Below the pieces are notes generated by a model. It was not told the DNA's origin. It worked only from the letters and a program-made list of their open reading frames with translations, and ran no database searches. Of a stretch of 44,500 nucleotides of DNA, positions 19,459 through 28,444 are shown piece by piece (within the stretch, counting starts at the first letter, position 1; each line of letters opens with the position of its first letter). The translations under genes and the position numbers were made by a program. The stretch is from Neolewinella agarilytica (lineage in GTDB: Bacteria > Bacteroidota > Bacteroidia > Chitinophagales > Saprospiraceae), in NCBI RefSeq assembly GCF_900110645.1, contig NZ_FOFB01000040.1, positions 1 to 44,500 of the forward strand, given 5' to 3'.

Positions 19459-20849
19459 TAAAACAGCGTTTCAATAGCCATAAATACTGCTGCACCGGCA
19501 GCAAAGCCAATGAAGGCCAGCCAGCTGATTTTCTTGAAGTACCAGATGAAGTCAATGCGCTCCATTCCCATGGCAGCTACACCTGCGGCGGAACCGATGA
19601 TGAGCATGGAACCTCCCGTACCGGCAGAGTAGGCGATAAAGTGCCAAAGGGTGTCATCAATGGCATATTTTGCCATATCATACATACCCATTGAAGCAGC
19701 CACCAGTGGTACGTTATCAATAATGGCCGATAGGAACCCAAGAATAAAGACAACAATATTCTGATCAGGAATGACACTTTGCAGCGCTTCCGCTACTGCA
19801 CGAAGTGCACCAACTTCCCCTACGGCCACGGTTTCCAGGGCTGCAACTGCCATGAGAATCCCGAGGAAGAAAAGGATAGAAGACATTTCAATCCGACTGA
19901 GTGCTTTGTGGGCCGAATAGGCTTCCTTACGCTCCTCGGTAAAGTCCTCTTCCGGGTGGATGTATTCAGAGACCAACCACACGACGCCCAGGCTAAGCAT
20001 CATCCCGATGTAAGGAGGAAGGTGAGTAATGGTTTTGAAGATAGGGACAAACACGATCATACCCAGGCCCAGAAACAACATCGTTTTGCTGGAGAGCAGA
20101 CGCTCCGCCTTAAGTTCTTCTTTGGACACTACAGGAACTCCCATAAGCTCGCCCTGGAAGGGTTTCAGGAAACTGGCTACAAAGAAAGGTACTGCGAAAC
20201 ATACTATTGAGGGCAGAATCAGGTACTCCATCAGGCCGGCAGTACTCACCCGCTTACCAATCCAGAGCATCGTTGTGGTTACGTCACCAATCGGAGACCA
20301 GGCTCCGCCAGCGTTTGCGGCAATCACGATCATAGCAATGTACCAGATCCGTTGGTCCCGGTCTGGCACCAGTTTTCTCAGCAAGGTCACCAAAACGATG
20401 GTAGCCGTCAGGTTGTCAATGATGGCCGAGAGGATAAAGCCCAGAATACCTACAATCCAGAGAAGTCTTTTCTTATTTCGGGTGCGTACCCATCCTTTGA
20501 GGATGTCAAATCCCCGGTGAAGATCAACGATTTCGACGATCGTCATGGCTCCAATCAGGAAAATGAGGATTTCCGCTGTTTTCCCCAGGTGATGGAGCAA
20601 AGCGGCCATAAAGCCTTCTTCTGCTTCTTCATGGCTCATGGCGTGATCTCCTGCGTGGTCAGCCAGGCTAAAGAGGTGTTCATGGCCATCAACCACATCC
20701 AGTACTCCGGAATTGAATCCAAGGCTAAGCAGGGCCCAGCAAATGGCGCCCATTAGAAGTGCTGGCACCGTTTTGTCTAACCGCAGCGGGTGCTCAAAAA
20801 CGATAACAACGTAACCAATAATAAAACAGGCGATAACAGCTGAGAGCAT
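19458..20849 (-). CDS. nhaD: Na+/H+ antiporter, NhaD type
   Basis: This 463-residue inner-membrane protein of the ion-transporter superfamily has about a dozen hydrophobic segments. Landmarks are SAIIDNLTATIVLVTLL and LSAIIDNVPLVAASMG, two conserved intramembrane repeats with Asp-Asn pairs expected to bind sodium, and IVIAANAGGAWSPIGDVTTTMLW. The His/Glu-rich hydrophilic loop after the second helix (HEHLFSLADHAGDHAMSHEEAEEG) is common in NhaD. It would export sodium in exchange for protons, which suits a marine or saline lifestyle. It is coupled to the small lipoprotein gene downstream. Confidence 0.92.
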   Translation of the reverse strand: MLSAVIACFIIGYVVIVFEHPLRLDKTVPALLMGAICWALLSLGFNSGVLDVVDGHEHLFSLADHAGDHAMSHEEAEEGFMAALLHHLGKTAEILIFLIGAMTIVEIVDLHRGFDILKGWVRTRNKKRLLWIVGILGFILSAIIDNLTATIVLVTLLRKLVPDRDQRIWYIAMIVIAANAGGAWSPIGDVTTTMLWIGKRVSTAGLMEYLILPSIVCFAVPFFVASFLKPFQGELMGVPVVSKEELKAERLLSSKTMLFLGLGMIVFVPIFKTITHLPPYIGMMLSLGVVWLVSEYIHPEEDFTEERKEAYSAHKALSRIEMSSILFFLGILMAVAALETVAVGEVGALRAVAEALQSVIPDQNIVVFILGFLSAIIDNVPLVAASMGMYDMAKYAIDDTLWHFIAYSAGTGGSMLIIGSAAGVAAMGMERIDFIWYFKKISWLAFIGFAAGAAVFMAIETLF

Positions 20850-21010
20850 AATGAATGTAGTATGAGAATCGTAGTTATTAAATAGCCTGAAGCAAAGACA
20901 CCTCTCGGAGCACTTCTACTCCTCAAGGCTGAAAAACCTAAATGGAGTATTTGTTCGGCGTGAAGCTAGTTAAACGTAGCGTCATTCGGAAGTTTATCGG
21001 CAAAAAACGT

Positions 21011-22093
21011 TTACACGTACTCTTCGCCATAGCTATCTGAGGCCCTCTTCCGTAGTGCCTTCACCTCTTGTTCCCGGCTTCTGGGGTAAACAACCAGGAC
21101 ATCCCCCTCGTCAATAATGAGGAGATCATCAACCCCTCCCACAACAATGAGTTTGTCTTTTGGAGCACGGATGAGGGAGTTATGAACGTCTTCAGTGATT
21201 ACCCGCTCACCCGCAATGACATTGCCGCTACTGTCCTTTGGGCTTTCGTTATACAGAGCGCCCCATGCCCCTAAATCTGACCAGCCAAACTGTGCCGGGA
21301 TGGTATGGATATTGCGCGCATTTTCCATGATGGCGTAGTCAACGGAAATCTTTGGCGTTTGGGGGTAAAACTCGTTGATGAATGCTTGTTCTTCGGGGGT
21401 ATTGTAGCAGGACATGCCCTGCGACAGCAAAGCGTAGATCTCCGGAGCGAACTGCTCGTAAGCTTCAAGAATTGTTTTGGCCCGCCAGATGAAGATGCCC
21501 GCATTCCAGAGATAGTCTCCACTGGTAATGAAGCTTTTCGCCGTTTCCATGTCCGGCTTCTCCGTAAAACGCTTGACGGGGTACACCCCGTTATCCGATT
21601 CTTCTCCCAAAAACTGGATGTAGCCATATCCCGTGTGCGGGCGGTCTGGCGCAATCCCCAGTGTTAGCAAGGCATCGTTTTCTGCGGTATAAGTCAGTGC
21701 TTTATTGATATTATCCGCAAAGAGGCTCTCGTTCACAATCAGCGCATCACTTGGGGCGATGACGATGTTTGCCTCCGGGTCAAGCTGGTGCAGCTTAAAG
21801 GCGGTGTAGGCTACGCAGGGGGCCGTATTGTTACGGCTTGGCTCACAAAGAATCTGGTTATCCTCCAGTTCCGGAATATGCTCCATCACTTGCTGCTGGT
21901 ACTTACCGTTGGTAACGATGAATATTTTGTCAGCCGTAGTTACCCGAAGGAATCGCTCAAAAGTAATGCGCAGCAGACTGCGACCATCGCCGGTAATGTC
22001 CAAGAACTGTTTTGGCCGGGCTTCCCGGCTGGCGGGCCAGAAACGGGAGCCTACGCCCCCTGCCATAATGGCGATATACGTATGATTAGACAT
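21011..22093 (-). CDS. manC: Mannose-1-phosphate guanylyltransferase
   Basis: The enzyme makes GDP-mannose from mannose-1-phosphate and GTP for polysaccharide and glycoprotein synthesis in the cytoplasm. The nucleotidyltransferase signature is near the N-terminus (MAGGVGSRFWPASREARPKQF, residues 10-30). Further landmarks are PSDALIV, GYGYIQF, VKRFTEKPD, LWNAGIFIW and VDYAIMENA, followed by FGWSDLGAWGAL. At 360 residues it is the monofunctional form without the C-terminal phosphomannose isomerase domain. It ends 160 bases from nhaD. trmD lies 48 bases upstream, so the two could share a transcript. Confidence 0.93.
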   Translation of the reverse strand: MSNHTYIAIMAGGVGSRFWPASREARPKQFLDITGDGRSLLRITFERFLRVTTADKIFIVTNGKYQQQVMEHIPELEDNQILCEPSRNNTAPCVAYTAFKLHQLDPEANIVIAPSDALIVNESLFADNINKALTYTAENDALLTLGIAPDRPHTGYGYIQFLGEESDNGVYPVKRFTEKPDMETAKSFITSGDYLWNAGIFIWRAKTILEAYEQFAPEIYALLSQGMSCYNTPEEQAFINEFYPQTPKISVDYAIMENARNIHTIPAQFGWSDLGAWGALYNESPKDSSGNVIAGERVITEDVHNSLIRAPKDKLIVVGGVDDLLIIDEGDVLVVYPRSREQEVKALRKRASDSYGEEYV

Positions 22094-22141
22094 CGAGAGA
22101 GTTTAAAAAAGGTAGAGTAAGTGGTTAAAAGGAGCGCAAAG

Positions 22142-22825
22142 TTAATCTTCCTCGCCGAACAGGTCTGGCCGGCGATCACGGGTTCGTTGTTCTGCTTGTT
22201 CTTCCCGCCATTCTTCGATGGCAGCCGTATGGCCTGACAGAAGGATGGGCGGCACCGCCCGCCCCCGCCATTCCGCTGGTCGGGTGTAGACAGGAGGTGC
22301 CAGGAGGTTGTCCTGAAAACTGTCCGTTAGTGCGGAGGTTTCATCGTTTAGCACACCCGGCAAAAGGCGGCCGATAGAATCTACCAAAACGGCAGCGGCT
22401 AATTCTCCACCGGAGAGGACGTAATCTCCGATACTGATTTCAAGCGTTACATATTCGTCGCGGAGCCGCTGATCAATCCCTTTGTAGTGCCCACAGATGA
22501 GCAACAGGTTTTCCCCCAGGCTAAGCTGATTGGCCCGCCCCTGGGTGTAGCGCTCTCCGTCCGGGGTGAGATAAATGATCTCGTCGTACGTCCGCTCTTT
22601 ACTGAGCTTATCAATCATATCAGCGAGCGGCTCACAGCGCATGACCATTCCGGCACCGCCACCAAACTGATAATCGTCTACGTTACGGTGCTTACCAAGC
22701 CCGAATTCCCGCAGATCGTGGACCTCAACGGTCAGCAAGCCCTTATCCTTCGCTCGCTGCATAATGGAGTGAGAGAGCGGAGAGGCTAGTAAATCGGGGA
22801 GAACGGTGATAATGTCGAAATGCAC
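22142..22825 (-). CDS. trmD: tRNA (guanine-37-N1)-methyltransferase TrmD
   Basis: TrmD methylates G37 next to the anticodon and prevents frameshifting. The 227-residue protein has the SPOUT-family knot signatures: FDIITVLPDLL at the start, YQFGGGAGMVMRCEPL, YLTPDGERY, ICGHYKGIDQRL and SIGDYVLSGGELAAAVLVDS. It ends in the usual WRxxQAxxRTRxRRPDL type C-terminus. In many bacteria trmD lies beside rplS and rpsP, but not here. Confidence 0.97.
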   Translation of the reverse strand: MHFDIITVLPDLLASPLSHSIMQRAKDKGLLTVEVHDLREFGLGKHRNVDDYQFGGGAGMVMRCEPLADMIDKLSKERTYDEIIYLTPDGERYTQGRANQLSLGENLLLICGHYKGIDQRLRDEYVTLEISIGDYVLSGGELAAAVLVDSIGRLLPGVLNDETSALTDSFQDNLLAPPVYTRPAEWRGRAVPPILLSGHTAAIEEWREEQAEQRTRDRRPDLFGEED

Positions 22826-23024
22826 AGGTTGGTTCGTTGGTCTTTTAGTTCGTTGGTCTTTTGGGCTACCTCATTTTACAGGCGACGAGATGAGGGGGAT
22901 TTAAACAATGCAATTATCAAATCTCTGCACCTGCGGAAGCGCCCAAAGCCTTCGCAAAAGTAATAATGTTTGATCTAGCGTTGCTATTCCTGAAAGCCCC
23001 TCTACAATGCAGTAGCCGAATAGA
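22826..23024. other. Intergenic region with short direct repeats and a dispersed element
   Basis: GTTCGTTGGTCTTTT is repeated in tandem (16-base units at 22832 and 22848). Related GGTCTTTTGG repeats occur at 28447. A copy of the dispersed element TGCACCTGCGGAAGCGCC is at 22926-22943. No gene or clear terminator is seen. Confidence 0.5.
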
Positions 23025-23504
23025 CTACAAAGTCCTCACTCCCGCCCGATACCGCATCCATACATTATACAACATCCGGAATGGCGTAATCAGAGCAGCC
23101 ACAACGGCCCAGACCCCAAAGAAACGGTACTCTCCGTGCATGTAGGTGTCCATTATTTCGGCGATGTCTTCGGGGAGGTGCTTCACCAGTACGTCCGGCC
23201 CTTGCTCATCAAAGTGGATAATGAAGCCATTGAAAGCCTGCACCATCCAAAAGATCAGGGGGATCAGAGCGATGCTCAGGGCTCCCTGGACCAGCAGGTG
23301 ATCCCTCAACCAGCTGATTTTAAGGAAGAACATATATCGCGTCAGGGTAATGGCCACCACGACGTAGATGAAATTGGGCAGGAAGAAAGGGAATTCCGGA
23401 ACCTGCGTATAGATCGGGGCGATGACCAGTGCGGCCAGAACGAAAGTAAAAACCCACCAGATGAGTTCGTAGCTCACCTTAGTAATCCGGGTAGAAGTAG
23501 CCAT
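23025..23504 (-). CDS. Conserved hypothetical membrane protein
   Basis: The 159-residue product has four hydrophobic segments: WWVFTFVLAALVIAPIY near 16-32, FIYVVVAITLTRYMFFL near 45-61, LSIALIPLIFWMVQAF near 75-90 and FGVWAVVAALITPFRML near 129-145. A soluble loop between the third and fourth contains FDEQGPDVLVKHLPEDIAE. It ends in a basic tail. I do not recognise a named family. A possible -7 box (TACTTTTG) lies at 23543-23536, about 30 bases before the ATG. It stands alone between trmD and the divergent histidine kinase. Confidence 0.75.
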   Translation of the reverse strand: MATSTRITKVSYELIWWVFTFVLAALVIAPIYTQVPEFPFFLPNFIYVVVAITLTRYMFFLKISWLRDHLLVQGALSIALIPLIFWMVQAFNGFIIHFDEQGPDVLVKHLPEDIAEIMDTYMHGEYRFFGVWAVVAALITPFRMLYNVWMRYRAGVRTL

Positions 23505-23535
23505 GATAGTTTTCTTTTGCGGGGCGAAGCTACGG

Positions 23536-23543
23536 CAAAAGTA
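23536..23543 (-). promoter_or_regulatory. -7 box upstream of the membrane protein gene
   Basis: The minus strand reads TACTTTTG, matching TAnnTTTG, about 32 bases before the ATG at 23504. No clear TTG lies at the usual distance upstream, so support is partial. Confidence 0.3.
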
Positions 23544-23668
23544 GGCATGGACACTTCGGCAGTTTTAGCGAGGGGCCGCAGGTGCAAAGGTGCTTGAGTG
23601 AGCAGGGCTAAACACCGGCCGGGAAAACCACCCACCATCTGACGCGTTTTCCCTGCAGAACATTAACC

Positions 23669-25081
23669 ATGCCCGTACAACCCAAACCCCGTGACCTGCT
23701 ACAACAGTTACGGGACTTCCCCCATTTTGAGGGTATTGAAGATCCTGCTTTACAATGGCTCATTGAGCGTGGTGAATACCACATTCTGCCAAAGGATGAC
23801 TATTTGTTCCGCAGCAACGAGGAAATCAATACGATGCAGATCCTGCTTCGCGGTGGCTACGTTATCCGGCGTGAAAAAGATGGAAAGAAACAGGAAATGG
23901 GCGTTTGGGAAGCTCCGTATGTATCAGGGGTTCTGCCCTTCAGCAGAATGACCCGAATTACGGCAGAAGCCAAGGTCATAGAAGAACTTCATTTCCTGGA
24001 AATTCATAAGAACTGTTTCACCGAAATGGTCAATGTGAGCTATCTGCTGGTTCAGCGTTTAGTATCCATTATGACGGAGCGCGTACGCGACTATCAGCAA
24101 ATTCAGCTGATGAATGAAAAACTCCTCGCCCTGGGTAAGATGAGCGCGGGCCTGGCCCATGAGCTTAACAACCCTGCTTCGGCGATGGTCCGGTCGAGCC
24201 AGGAGTTGCAACGGCACATGACCAATACGCCGGAAAAATTCAAAGCGACCATCACCATGCGCATTAGCCCCGATGATGTGGACGTGGTAAACGATATCCT
24301 TTTCGAGCGGTTAACCGCCCGGGTAGACACCCAGGAACTCAGCCTGATGGAAAGGGAAGAACGAACGGATGACCTGACGGACTGGCTGGCAGACAGGGGC
24401 ATAACCAATGTTGAAGAGTTAACGGATACTTTTGTAGACTGGGACTTCCGCCCGGAGCACCTCGATAGCATCGCTGAGGTAATCCCGCAGGAATCCCTTG
24501 GTCCGGTCCTCAGTTGGGTAGAGACCAACCTGACGACCGAAAGTCTGGTGGAAGAAATATCAACCGCCAGCAAACGCATTGCCGAACTGGTTAGCTCCAT
24601 CAAGACCTACAGCCATATGGACAGTGACCCCAGCATGGAGTTTATTGACGTGAACGATGGTATTAAGTCTACCCTGACGATGCTGAAGTTCCGGTTTAAG
24701 CAAAAGAACGTCGAGCTGGATAAAACCTGCGACCTCAACCTGCCGAGCATAAAGGCATTGGAAGGGGAGCTGAATCAGGTTTGGACGAACCTGATCTCCA
24801 ACGCCCTCGATGCCCTGCCCGACGACGGAACGGGTAAGCTGACTATTCGGAGCTATCAGCGACGGGACAACCTCTGCATCGACTTTGAAGACAATGGCCC
24901 TGGCATTCCGGAGGACATCAGGAACCGAATTTTCGAACCCTTCTTCACCACAAAGGGTATTGGTGAAGGGACAGGTATGGGACTGGACATTGTACGCAGA
25001 GTGCTCCTGCGGCACGGCGGCACCGTTGCTCTGGAGAGCAGCCCGGGAAAAACCTGTTTCAGAGTCTGCTTTCCCCTTTGA
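23669..25081 (+). CDS. Histidine kinase with N-terminal cyclic-nucleotide-binding-like domain
   Basis: This 470-residue cytoplasmic kinase has no membrane segments. Residues 15-135 are a CNB/CRP-type sensor (FPHFEGIEDPALQWLIERGE, LFRSNEEINTMQILLRGGYVI). A long helix (140-160) leads to the dimerisation box ALGKMSAGLAHELNNPAS, with His164 the likely phosphorylation site. After a roughly 150-residue helical insert comes the ATP-binding domain: N box ELNQVWTNLISNALDAL, then DNGPGIPEDI and GEGTGMGLDIV. The insert between the phosphorylation site and the ATPase (IRNs rich in DDLTDWLADRG-like helices) is longer than usual. The response-regulator/flavoprotein gene follows 110 bases downstream on the same strand, so the two are the likely cognate pair. 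Confidence 0.93.
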   Translation: MPVQPKPRDLLQQLRDFPHFEGIEDPALQWLIERGEYHILPKDDYLFRSNEEINTMQILLRGGYVIRREKDGKKQEMGVWEAPYVSGVLPFSRMTRITAEAKVIEELHFLEIHKNCFTEMVNVSYLLVQRLVSIMTERVRDYQQIQLMNEKLLALGKMSAGLAHELNNPASAMVRSSQELQRHMTNTPEKFKATITMRISPDDVDVVNDILFERLTARVDTQELSLMEREERTDDLTDWLADRGITNVEELTDTFVDWDFRPEHLDSIAEVIPQESLGPVLSWVETNLTTESLVEEISTASKRIAELVSSIKTYSHMDSDPSMEFIDVNDGIKSTLTMLKFRFKQKNVELDKTCDLNLPSIKALEGELNQVWTNLISNALDALPDDGTGKLTIRSYQRRDNLCIDFEDNGPGIPEDIRNRIFEPFFTTKGIGEGTGMGLDIVRRVLLRHGGTVALESSPGKTCFRVCFPL

Positions 25082-25191
25082 TTTTGTAGACTCTCATTGC
25101 ACCCGTACTTCGGCTACGCTCAGCAGAACCGCGCCGTCGCCCTCAGCCTGACTTACCGAGATGCCCGTTTCTATTTTCCAATTCGTACCTA

Positions 25192-26865
25192 ATGGCAACA
25201 ATTAAAAAACCCATCATTCTTTCGGTCGATGACGATCAGCAGGTGCTGCGTTCTCTGAAGCGAGACTTGAGAAATCAGTATAAAAACGATTACCGTATCG
25301 TTTCTACCATTAGCGCCACAGAAGCCCTGGCTGCGGTTAAAGAACTAAAGAAAAAGGGGGAAACCATTGCCCTTTTCCTGTCCGACCAGCGGATGCCCGA
25401 AATGCTCGGTGTCGATTTTCTGGAGAAAGCAAAAGTCTTCTTCCCGAAAGCTAAACGAGCGCTTCTTACCGCCTATTCAGACACCCAGGCAGCCATAAAG
25501 GCGATTAATGACGTGCAGCTTGACTACTACCTGCTCAAACCCTGGGATCCTCCCGAGGAAAAATTATATCCGGTTCTGAACGAACTACTGGAAGATTGGC
25601 GATTAAGCTTCCGGCCGGAATTTAGTGGTATCCGGGTGCTGGGGTACCAGTACTCGCCCAAATCCCACAACATCAAAGACTGGTTAGCCGCTAACCTCAA
25701 GCCTTATCAATGGGTAGATGCCTTTGGCGAGAAAGGGCAGGAATTACTTTCACTGCATAGTTGCAACACGAAGGAGTTGCCGGTCATCATTCTGGAAGAT
25801 GGCAAGGTACTGACGGACCCCAGCCTCCCGGCCCTGGCCGAAACGCTGGGTATGAGTGCAACGGCAGCCGACGATCTCTACGATGTCGTTATCGTTGGCG
25901 GCGGCCCCGCCGGCATGGCCGCCGCCGTATATGGCGGCTCCGAAGGCCTCAAAACGCTACTCATCGAAAAAAGGGCCCCTGGCGGTCAGGCAGGAACCAG
26001 TAGCCGGATTGAAAACTACCTGGGTTTCCCCAGCGGGCTTTCCGGATCGGAACTCACCCGAAGGGCGATGGCACAAACACTTCGTTTTGGCGTTGAGGTC
26101 ATTACACCCCGCGGAGTAGAAGACATTCGGATTCAGGACAACTACAAGATTTTAACCCTCGACGATGGTGCTGAAGTAAAAAGCAGGGCGGTCATCCTGA
26201 CTACCGGTGTGCAATACCGAAAATTACCGGCAGAAGGTGCGGACACCTTCGCCGGAGCAGGTGTTTATTACGGTGCTGCCATCACGGAAGCTAAAGCCTG
26301 TGAAGACCGGGTTATTTACGTAGTAGGTGGGGGTAACTCTGCAGGGCAGGGTGCCGTATATCTTTCCAAGTTTGCCAGGGAAGTACATATTTTGATCCGG
26401 CGGCCAGACCTTACGTCAAGCATGTCGTCCTACCTGATCGATCAGATCGATGCTATTGACAACATCAAGGTTCATGGCTTTCGCCAGATCAGGAAGGTCT
26501 GTGGTGATGACGATCACGTGCAGCGCCTCGAGATCCAGAACCTTCAGGAAAACACCACCTTCGAAACACCGGCTGATGCCGTCTTCATCTTCATCGGAGC
26601 ACGTCCCAGGACCGAGTGGATCGAAAGAGGACAGATCATGACCGATGAACGTGGCTTTGTCATTACCGGCAGAGACCTGACCACTACCGCCGAACGGGCC
26701 AAAAACTGGCCCATGGAACGCGCACCTTTCCTGCTGGAAACCTGCCAGCCCGGCGTATTCGCCGCGGGCGACGTACGATCTGGCGCTATGAACAGAGTAG
26801 CCTCCGCCGTCGGGGAAGGGGCGATGGCCATTAAGTTCGTACATGCGTATTTAGCGGAGCAGTAG
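25192..26865 (+). CDS. Response regulator receiver - glutaredoxin-like - thioredoxin-reductase-like flavoprotein fusion
   Basis: Three domains are joined in 557 residues. Residues 5-130 are a receiver domain with acidic pocket DDD (13-15), phosphoacceptor D65 in LFLSDQRMPEM and K116. Residues 147-220 look glutaredoxin-like (IRVLGYQYSPKSHNIKDWLAANLKPYQWVD) but the usual CxxC is YSPKS, without cysteines. Residues 229-557 are a two-dinucleotide-fold flavoprotein, with GGGPAG (236-241) for FAD and GGGNSA (379-384) for NAD(P)H. The CxxC that defines thioredoxin reductase is absent: the matching place reads GAGVYYGAAITEAKAC. The protein should therefore bind FAD and pyridine nucleotide but not reduce a disulfide in the classical way. 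I infer a phosphorylation-controlled redox or NAD(P)H-sensing output partnered with the upstream kinase. Confidence 0.92.
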   Translation: MATIKKPIILSVDDDQQVLRSLKRDLRNQYKNDYRIVSTISATEALAAVKELKKKGETIALFLSDQRMPEMLGVDFLEKAKVFFPKAKRALLTAYSDTQAAIKAINDVQLDYYLLKPWDPPEEKLYPVLNELLEDWRLSFRPEFSGIRVLGYQYSPKSHNIKDWLAANLKPYQWVDAFGEKGQELLSLHSCNTKELPVIILEDGKVLTDPSLPALAETLGMSATAADDLYDVVIVGGGPAGMAAAVYGGSEGLKTLLIEKRAPGGQAGTSSRIENYLGFPSGLSGSELTRRAMAQTLRFGVEVITPRGVEDIRIQDNYKILTLDDGAEVKSRAVILTTGVQYRKLPAEGADTFAGAGVYYGAAITEAKACEDRVIYVVGGGNSAGQGAVYLSKFAREVHILIRRPDLTSSMSSYLIDQIDAIDNIKVHGFRQIRKVCGDDDHVQRLEIQNLQENTTFETPADAVFIFIGARPRTEWIERGQIMTDERGFVITGRDLTTTAERAKNWPMERAPFLLETCQPGVFAAGDVRSGAMNRVASAVGEGAMAIKFVHAYLAEQ

Positions 26866-26915
26866 CAGGATGAAAGGAGTAGGCTCTATTTCCACAGATT
26901 TCTACAGGGCAAACA

Positions 26916-27155
26916 TCAGCTCGTGGTAGCTTCGTAAAGTGCATAAGCCGCCAGGGCCAGCTTAAGTAATAGCGAAGCAAACTCAAGCCAGGGCTTGTTC
27001 CTGGCCAACTTCCCCGTTCGTTCCGTTGGGGTCAAGGGGTAAGTAACGATAACAACAATGATGTCGCGCAGGCGATGACGCTCGTCCTCCCCGGAGTCGT
27101 TAGTAGCGGGCTTTTCCCCTAACTTGGGCTTCTGTTTGGTTTCCTGAGATGACAT
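26916..27155 (-). CDS. Small hypothetical protein with one membrane helix
   Basis: The 79-residue product has a charged N-terminal half (KQKPKLGEKPATNDSGEDERHRLRD), a moderately hydrophobic stretch IIVVIVTYPLTPTE, and a C-terminal helix (FASLLLKLALAAYALYEA) that probably inserts in the membrane. No family is recognised. A good promoter (TTTG, 20 bases, TATTTTTG) lies just upstream and supports a real gene. It is divergent from the hydrolase-OsmC gene. Confidence 0.6.
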   Translation of the reverse strand: MSSQETKQKPKLGEKPATNDSGEDERHRLRDIIVVIVTYPLTPTERTGKLARNKPWLEFASLLLKLALAAYALYEATTS

Positions 27156-27175
27156 AATGCTGAATGAGTTTAAAA

Positions 27176-27207
27176 CAAAAATAAGCGCAATTTCATTTTA
27201 AAACAAA
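27176..27207 (-). promoter_or_regulatory. Promoter of the small membrane protein gene
   Basis: The minus strand has TTTG at 27207-27204, a 20-base spacer and TATTTTTG at 27183-27176, an almost ideal Bacteroidota promoter. Its -33 box overlaps the palindrome at 27205-27217. Confidence 0.5.
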
Positions 27208-27217
27208 CAAATTGTTT
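27205..27217. promoter_or_regulatory. Palindrome in the divergent promoter region (possible operator)
   Basis: AAACAAATTGTTT is a 13-base palindrome around a central A, followed by the palindrome TTTAATTAAA at 27215-27224. It sits between two divergent genes and overlaps a -33 box. AT-rich palindromes are common operators of MarR/OhrR-type redox regulators. No such regulator is nearby, so this remains a guess. Confidence 0.3.
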
Positions 27218-27235
27218 AATTAAATTAATTTTGTT

Positions 27236-28444
27236 GTGAAAAGCACCCGAGTTAAGTTTTCAAACGGCCGTGGGCAACAACTATCCGCTCGTCTGGAGTT
27301 TCCCGTAAGTAGTCATCCGCATGCCTACGCACTGTTTGCGCATTGCTTCACCTGCTCCAGTTCGCTGGCGGCGGTTAGAAACATCAGCAGGGCACTGAAC
27401 TTAGCGGGCTATGCTGTTCTTCGGTTCGACTTTACGGGCCTGGGCTCCAGCGAGGGAGACTTCGTGGACACGACCTTTACGACTAACATCTCTGACCTCG
27501 AAGCAGCGGCTGAATGGCTGGCAACGGAACATGAAGCCCCTGCCCTTCTGGTGGGGCATAGCCTGGGCGGAGCGGCGGTGCTTTGCGCCGCCGGCAGGAT
27601 TCCTTCCGTGAAGGCGGTAGCCACCATCGGGGCTCCCTTTGCGCCCGATCACGTTAGTGCTCACTTCAAGGAGAACATTGACGAGATCGAGAAAAATGGT
27701 TCGGCTACGGTAGACATCGGCGGGCGCCCCTTCCAGATTGCAAAAACGTTTTTGGACGACCTGGAAAACCAACGCGTTGAAGAGCACATCAAAGACCTGG
27801 GCGCTGCTTTGCTGATACTACACTCCCCGCAGGATTTGACGGTGAACATTGACGAGGCAGCTAAGCTCTACACGGCCGCTCGCCATCCGAAAAGCTTTGT
27901 CTCCCTCGATGGAGCGGATCATTTGCTCACCAAGGGAGAGGATGCCCATTACGTTGGTCAGGTGATTGCAGGCTGGTCCTCCCGTTACATCATTGCACCT
28001 GCGGAAGCGCCCCTTCGTTCTGATCGCGAAGTGGCCGTTCGCCTGGGCGCCGAAGGTTTCACTACCGAAGTGATGGTTCGTCATCATTCCCTGACGGCGG
28101 ACGAGCCCGAGAAAATCGGCGGGAACGATTACGGACCCGGCCCCTATGAATTGGTCAGCTCGGCCCTCGGGGCCTGTACGGCCATGACGGTTCAGATGTA
28201 TGCCCGCCGTAAAAAGTGGCCCCTCGAAGACATTGAGGTACACCTCGATCATCGTAAAGATTACGCCGAAGACATGGCGGCTTCCGGAGATAAGCCCACC
28301 AAAATTGACTTATTCGAGCGAACCGTTGTCCTGCACGGAGATCTCTCCGATGAGCAGAAAAACCGCCTGCTCGAAATCGCTGATCGCTGCCCCGTGCACC
28401 GCACCTTACATGAAACGGTGGAGGTGAGGACGGTTTTGGGGTAG
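27236..28444 (+). CDS. Alpha/beta hydrolase - OsmC peroxidase-like fusion
   Basis: Residues 1-245 are an alpha/beta hydrolase (serine nucleophile in GHSLGG, S109; likely acid D200 in SPQD; His229 in GADHLL). Residues 262-402 are an OsmC/Ohr domain with its two reactive cysteines, C314 in LGACTAMT and C385 in ADRCPVHR. OsmC proteins reduce organic hydroperoxides with thiols, so a detoxifying enzyme is likely. The fusion is known in several bacterial groups. The start is a GTG at 27236, chosen because the first recognisable beta strand begins directly after it. The linker (residues 253-259, IAPAEAP) is encoded by a copy of the dispersed intergenic element (27994-28011), an unusual origin for a linker. 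Confidence 0.93.
   Translation: MKSTRVKFSNGRGQQLSARLEFPVSSHPHAYALFAHCFTCSSSLAAVRNISRALNLAGYAVLRFDFTGLGSSEGDFVDTTFTTNISDLEAAAEWLATEHEAPALLVGHSLGGAAVLCAAGRIPSVKAVATIGAPFAPDHVSAHFKENIDEIEKNGSATVDIGGRPFQIAKTFLDDLENQRVEEHIKDLGAALLILHSPQDLTVNIDEAAKLYTAARHPKSFVSLDGADHLLTKGEDAHYVGQVIAGWSSRYIIAPAEAPLRSDREVAVRLGAEGFTTEVMVRHHSLTADEPEKIGGNDYGPGPYELVSSALGACTAMTVQMYARRKKWPLEDIEVHLDHRKDYAEDMAASGDKPTKIDLFERTVVLHGDLSDEQKNRLLEIADRCPVHRTLHETVEVRTVLG
27994..28011 (+). repeat. Dispersed element inside a coding linker
   Basis: TGCACCTGCGGAAGCGCC is identical, base for base, to the intergenic copy at 22926-22943. It is read in frame as the linker between the hydrolase and OsmC domains. Confidence 0.7.

Noticed and set aside
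27226..27233. TAATTTTG as the promoter box of the hydrolase-OsmC gene
   Set aside because: It ends two bases before the GTG start and has no -33 box at the right distance, so transcription would begin after the start codon.
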